From assembly GCA_029259995.1 (NCBI GenBank), contig JAJDEC010000111.1, forward strand, positions 1 through 8,781: 8,781 bases of DNA. Reading direction: 5' to 3'. The stretch comes from Phycisphaerae bacterium. GTDB taxonomy: Bacteria > Planctomycetota > Phycisphaerae > UBA1845 > UTPLA1. Each line of letters begins with the position of its first letter. Position 1 is the first letter of the stretch. The notes beneath the pieces are model-generated. The model had not been told where the DNA came from, did not search any database, and saw nothing but the letters and a program-made list of their open reading frames with translations. Positions 6,288 through 8,781 of this stretch are shown piece after piece. The translations under genes and the position numbers were made by a program.

Positions 6288-6349
6288 CTCGGCCATCCGA
6301 CGGCGCTGGACGTATCGATGTGCCTGCCGACGCCGTGTCGAGTGTCCGC

Positions 6350-6417
6350 CGAGCGATTTCGGAGTCGCTCGCGCCGACGACATCAGTTCTCATGACGGGC
6401 GAGCGATTGGTCGCGCC
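6350..6417 (+). promoter_or_regulatory. Alternative hairpins in the leader of the barrel gene
   Basis: Three pairings can be drawn. Hairpin A is 6350-6358 with 6363-6371: CGAGCGATT/AGTCGCTCG, 9 pairs including one G-U, tetraloop TCGG. Hairpin B is 6363-6372 with 6399-6408: AGTCGCTCGC/GCGAGCGATT, 10 pairs including one G-U, 26-base loop. Hairpin C is 6398-6400 plus 6403-6406 with 6411-6417: 7 pairs and a 2-base bulge. B shares strands with both A and C, so A plus C excludes B. The basis is a direct repeat GAGCGATT at 6351 and 6401. The structure ends 5 bases before the GGGAG ribosome site (6423-6427) of the 6434 gene. It may be an attenuator, translational switch or transcript stabiliser; there is no U-tract for a terminator. 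Confidence 0.35.
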
Positions 6418-6433
6418 AATTTGGGAGATCGAA

Positions 6434-7984
6434 ATGGTTTGGACCCATGCAACGCATTGCGGCCGCTGCCGGCGCATTGCCATTATCCTGGTTTGCGTTC
6501 TGGCATCATCGCATCGAAGCAATGCCATCGCCGAGACATCCGACGACGGCGCGGCGACAGTGACTGAATCGACGCCGATCGAAGCGAACCAACAGGGCGC
6601 GGCGAAAATCGATGACAACGCCCCGCCGCCGACAAACAAGCCGCTTCCGGGCCCGAAGTACCTCGGTCTCCGATACGACGAGGACTTCAGCTATCTGGAT
6701 GGACCGGACGGCAGCTATCGGCCTGATTTCTTCGATCCGATCAAGCACATGCATATCACGGACGATCTGACGCTCAGTGTCGGCGGCAGCTTTCGGGCGC
6801 GGCTCGAGGCAGTGACGAATCCGACTTTCGGTTCGGCGGAGCCGGCGCAGGACACGTACTTCCTGCATCGCTATTTCATCCACACGGACCTTCGATACAG
6901 GAAGTTGGCGCGGTTCTATTTCGAGGGCATCAACGCCATGATCGAGGATCGCGATCTTCCGCTCCTCGGCATCCATGAGAATCGATGGGACTTTCACCAA
7001 TTGTTTCTGGATGTGCGGCCGCTGGGCGAAAAAATCCCGTTAACACTTCGCGTGGGCCGACAGGAGTTGCTGTACGGCAAGCAGCGGCTGATCAGCCCGT
7101 TGGACTGGGCGAACACGCGCCGCCGATTCGACGGCGTCAAGTTGTTCTACACGAACGAGAAATTCGACGCGGATTTCTTTTATGTGCGGCCGGTTCCGAT
7201 CGATCTGTCAGAGGGACTCAATCGCAAGCCGGATGAGTATCGGGAAGAGCAGCACTTCTATGGCTTCTACGGCAAGTACAAAGGCATCCCGGATCACTAC
7301 GCAGAACTCTATATCCTCGGCCTCCACGATACGGGCGATCTGACCAACGCGAACGGTCGCGTCGGTGATCGAACCCTTCTGACGGCCGGCGGTCGCATCG
7401 GCGGCAAGACGGGCAACTTCGACTATGACGGCGAGCTGATGGGACAATGGGGAACGTTTGCCGGCGACACGATCCGGGCATGGGCCGGCGCCGTCGATCT
7501 CGGCTACACGTTCAAGGAAGCGGAATGGACGCCACGATTGGGCGCGGGATTCGACTTCGGCAGCGGCGACGACGATCCGACGGACGGTGCCCACGAAACA
7601 TTCAACCAGTTGTTCCCACTGGGGCATGCGCATCTCGGATATCTGGACCTGTTCGCACGACAGAACGTGCTGGCGTCGAACATCAATCTGACGTTCAAGC
7701 CCTGCAAGAAAGTCACGACGCGACTCGCATGGTTGACTTTCTGGAACGATTCAGAGACGGATGCGCTCTACAACGCCGGCGGCGGCGCCGTGCGGCGCGA
7801 TCCGACGGGTCGATCGGGTCACGACATCGGTAACGAGCTCGACGTGACAATCAAGTACGCCCACGACGCGCATTCGTCGCTCCTCTTCGGCTACTCGCAT
7901 TTCTGGGGCAACAACTTCATCAAGACGACGGGACCGAGCGAGGATGCCGACTTGTTCTACGTGTCGTACGAATTCAAGTTCTGA
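6434..7984 (+). CDS. Outer-membrane beta-barrel of the alginate export (AlgE-like) family
   Basis: This is a 516-residue exported protein. GGGAG (6423-6427), 6 bases upstream, supports ATG 6434 over the in-frame ATG 6392 and the further upstream start near 6320. The N-terminus is a Sec signal peptide: basic segment (CGRCRR), hydrophobic core IAIILVCVLASS and probable cleavage after AIA (about residue 33). An acidic, Pro-rich linker follows to about residue 75. Family marks of the alginate-export barrel come next: a YDEDFSYL block, then DPIKHMHITDD and LSVGGSFRARLE opening the barrel, and GRQELLYGKQRLISPLDW followed by NTRRRFDGVKL from about residue 208. The chain alternates aromatic and polar residues and ends in YEFKF, an outer-membrane barrel C-terminal signal. 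Known members (AlgE) form 18-stranded anion-selective channels; many planctomycete members have no link to alginate, so the substrate is uncertain. No alginate synthesis genes are visible. It is the possible second gene of a unit with the 46-residue protein. Confidence 0.85.
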   Translation: MVWTHATHCGRCRRIAIILVCVLASSHRSNAIAETSDDGAATVTESTPIEANQQGAAKIDDNAPPPTNKPLPGPKYLGLRYDEDFSYLDGPDGSYRPDFFDPIKHMHITDDLTLSVGGSFRARLEAVTNPTFGSAEPAQDTYFLHRYFIHTDLRYRKLARFYFEGINAMIEDRDLPLLGIHENRWDFHQLFLDVRPLGEKIPLTLRVGRQELLYGKQRLISPLDWANTRRRFDGVKLFYTNEKFDADFFYVRPVPIDLSEGLNRKPDEYREEQHFYGFYGKYKGIPDHYAELYILGLHDTGDLTNANGRVGDRTLLTAGGRIGGKTGNFDYDGELMGQWGTFAGDTIRAWAGAVDLGYTFKEAEWTPRLGAGFDFGSGDDDPTDGAHETFNQLFPLGHAHLGYLDLFARQNVLASNINLTFKPCKKVTTRLAWLTFWNDSETDALYNAGGGAVRRDPTGRSGHDIGNELDVTIKYAHDAHSSLLFGYSHFWGNNFIKTTGPSEDADLFYVSYEFKF

Positions 7985-7992
7985 ATCAAGGC

Positions 7993-8017
7993 ACGCGCTC
8001 AATCCAACAATGCGCGT
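7993..8017. terminator. Possible bidirectional hairpin between convergent genes
   Basis: ACGCGC (7993-7998) and GCGCGT (8012-8017) form a 6-bp GC stem around a 13-base loop, inside the 32-base gap between the barrel gene and the convergent minus-strand gene and touching the latter's stop codon. There is no T-tract on either side, so this is only a weak terminator candidate. Confidence 0.25.
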
Positions 8018-8781
8018 CAGTCGATCAGGGCGTCGATGAAGCGTTGAACCCGTTCGGCGACGCCGCCCGAGGAATCGCCGAAGCTGTCGCAAGGCGGCAC
8101 GCCTGCGCCTCCGAGCATCGCACGCACGAATCCCTGCACGTCGCGGCCGTCCACATGGCCGTCCGGATGACAGTCCCCTTCAACACGACTGATCGTCAGA
8201 AACTGATCCACCTCAACATCAACATAGGTAGTCGATTCACCATCCGGCCAGCGAATCCTCAATTCGTCGATCGACGTTGCGAGGCCGAGACCGAAGTGGG
8301 CCTCGGCAGGAACGCCGGCGAGATAGCTGCCGCCGCAGAGGATCTCACGGCGCTTGATGACGGATCCGATATGCGCATGCACTGTCGCACCGATCGCATC
8401 ACGCGCCTGGTCTGGTCCCTGAATCAGCTGGACATGCAGCCAATGGCCGGAATTGGACGTCACGTTCTCAAGAAGCCGCGCTGGCTGGTTTAAGTTACTG
8501 ATAAGAACGTCCTCATCCCCATCCCGATCGTAGTCGAACACGATCAGACTCCGAGAGTCCTCTCCGGCTTCCAGCCCCGTCGCCATGCTGCGCGAGAATG
8601 AGCCCGCGCCGTCATTGACGAACTGAACAGTCGGTGCATTGATCACGGACGACGTCGGCAGCAGCCATTCCGCGAATTCGTCCATACCGTTCGCGGCCAT
8701 GATGTCGAGATCGCCGTCATTCTCCACGTCGATGAAGGAAACGCCCCAACCCCAATATGTGTCGAAAACGCCGCGCGCGGC
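8017..8781 (-). CDS. Secreted FG-GAP / ASPIC-UnbV protein with dockerin-like C-terminal repeats, partial
   Basis: These are the last 254 codons of a minus-strand gene whose start lies beyond base 8781; the frame is open to the edge, and a GTG at 8727 is internal. Visible residues 10-27 read WGWGVSFID then VENDGDLDI, and residues 81-96 read VFDYDRDGDEDVLISN. Both are FG-GAP/VCBS-type calcium-binding repeats of beta-propeller proteins. Residues about 113-196 are an ASPIC/UnbV domain: SGHWLHVQL, ARDAIGATV, a GGSYLAGVPAEAHFGLG block, then ELRIRWPDG. The tail contains GDCHPDGHVDGRDVQGFVRA (about 202-221) and a diverged second copy ending RVQRFIDALID. This is a pair of dockerin/EF-hand-like repeats of the kind common at the end of secreted planctomycete proteins. 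The protein is probably extracellular or cell-surface. The molecular function of ASPIC/UnbV proteins is not established; calcium binding and a propeller fold are the safe statements. Confidence 0.88.
   Translation of the reverse strand, partial: AARGVFDTYWGWGVSFIDVENDGDLDIMAANGMDEFAEWLLPTSSVINAPTVQFVNDGAGSFSRSMATGLEAGEDSRSLIVFDYDRDGDEDVLISNLNQPARLLENVTSNSGHWLHVQLIQGPDQARDAIGATVHAHIGSVIKRREILCGGSYLAGVPAEAHFGLGLATSIDELRIRWPDGESTTYVDVEVDQFLTISRVEGDCHPDGHVDGRDVQGFVRAMLGGAGVPPCDSFGDSSGGVAERVQRFIDALID

Noticed and set aside
6320..6433. Earlier start (6320) for the barrel protein
   Set aside because: It would place 38 residues before the signal peptide, bury the Sec signal, and ignore the GGGAG site that fits ATG 6434; the segment is better read as a structured leader.

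Overview
The window is a high-GC bacterial chromosome segment, read here as probably from a Planctomycetota member (Phycisphaerae-like) or a close relative. The support is the combination of an FG-GAP/ASPIC-UnbV secreted protein ending in planctomycete-style dockerin-like repeats, an 'alginate export' outer-membrane barrel with a Sec signal peptide (so a diderm cell), and an Nramp-like transporter of an atypical subclass. This assignment is an inference; there is no rRNA or marker gene. I see no transposase, integrase, CRISPR array or other sign of recent mobility.

Layout. (1) Bases 1-103, minus strand: the first 34 codons of a calcineurin-like metallophosphoesterase that runs off the left edge. 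(2) A 251-base divergent spacer with a minus-strand TATAAT and, on the other side, a perfect 8-base inverted repeat just before the next gene. (3) Bases 355-3973, plus strand: a LolD/MacB/YbbA-type ABC ATPase overlapping by 44 bases a 954-residue, ten-helix FtsX/MacB-type permease (YbbP-like layout). (4) 4025-5539: an Nramp-fold membrane transporter whose two metal-binding motifs are replaced; it follows the permease by 51 bases and may be co-transcribed. (5) 5545-5727: a compact tRNA-Phe(GAA) unit with its own sigma70-like promoter and a hairpin after it. (6) About 400 bases with no convincing gene. (7) 6147-6287: a 46-residue, very hydrophobic protein with no Lys, Arg, His or Glu, preceded by a perfect AAGGAG. 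(8) A structured 146-base spacer with mutually exclusive hairpins. (9) 6434-7984: the outer-membrane barrel. (10) 8017 to the right edge, minus strand: the C-terminal part of the FG-GAP/ASPIC protein, convergent with the barrel gene.

How the parts work together. The ATPase and permease form one inner-membrane ABC complex, probably acting on a lipid, lipoprotein or envelope substrate rather than on a classical import solute. No MacA-like adaptor is visible. The Nramp-like protein is a separate secondary transporter. The 46-residue protein and the barrel are adjacent on the same strand and may share a transcript. The less expected items are the small charge-poor membrane protein, the possible RNA switch ahead of the barrel gene, and the Nramp homologue without its canonical metal site. 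I cannot claim a complete new system from this window alone.
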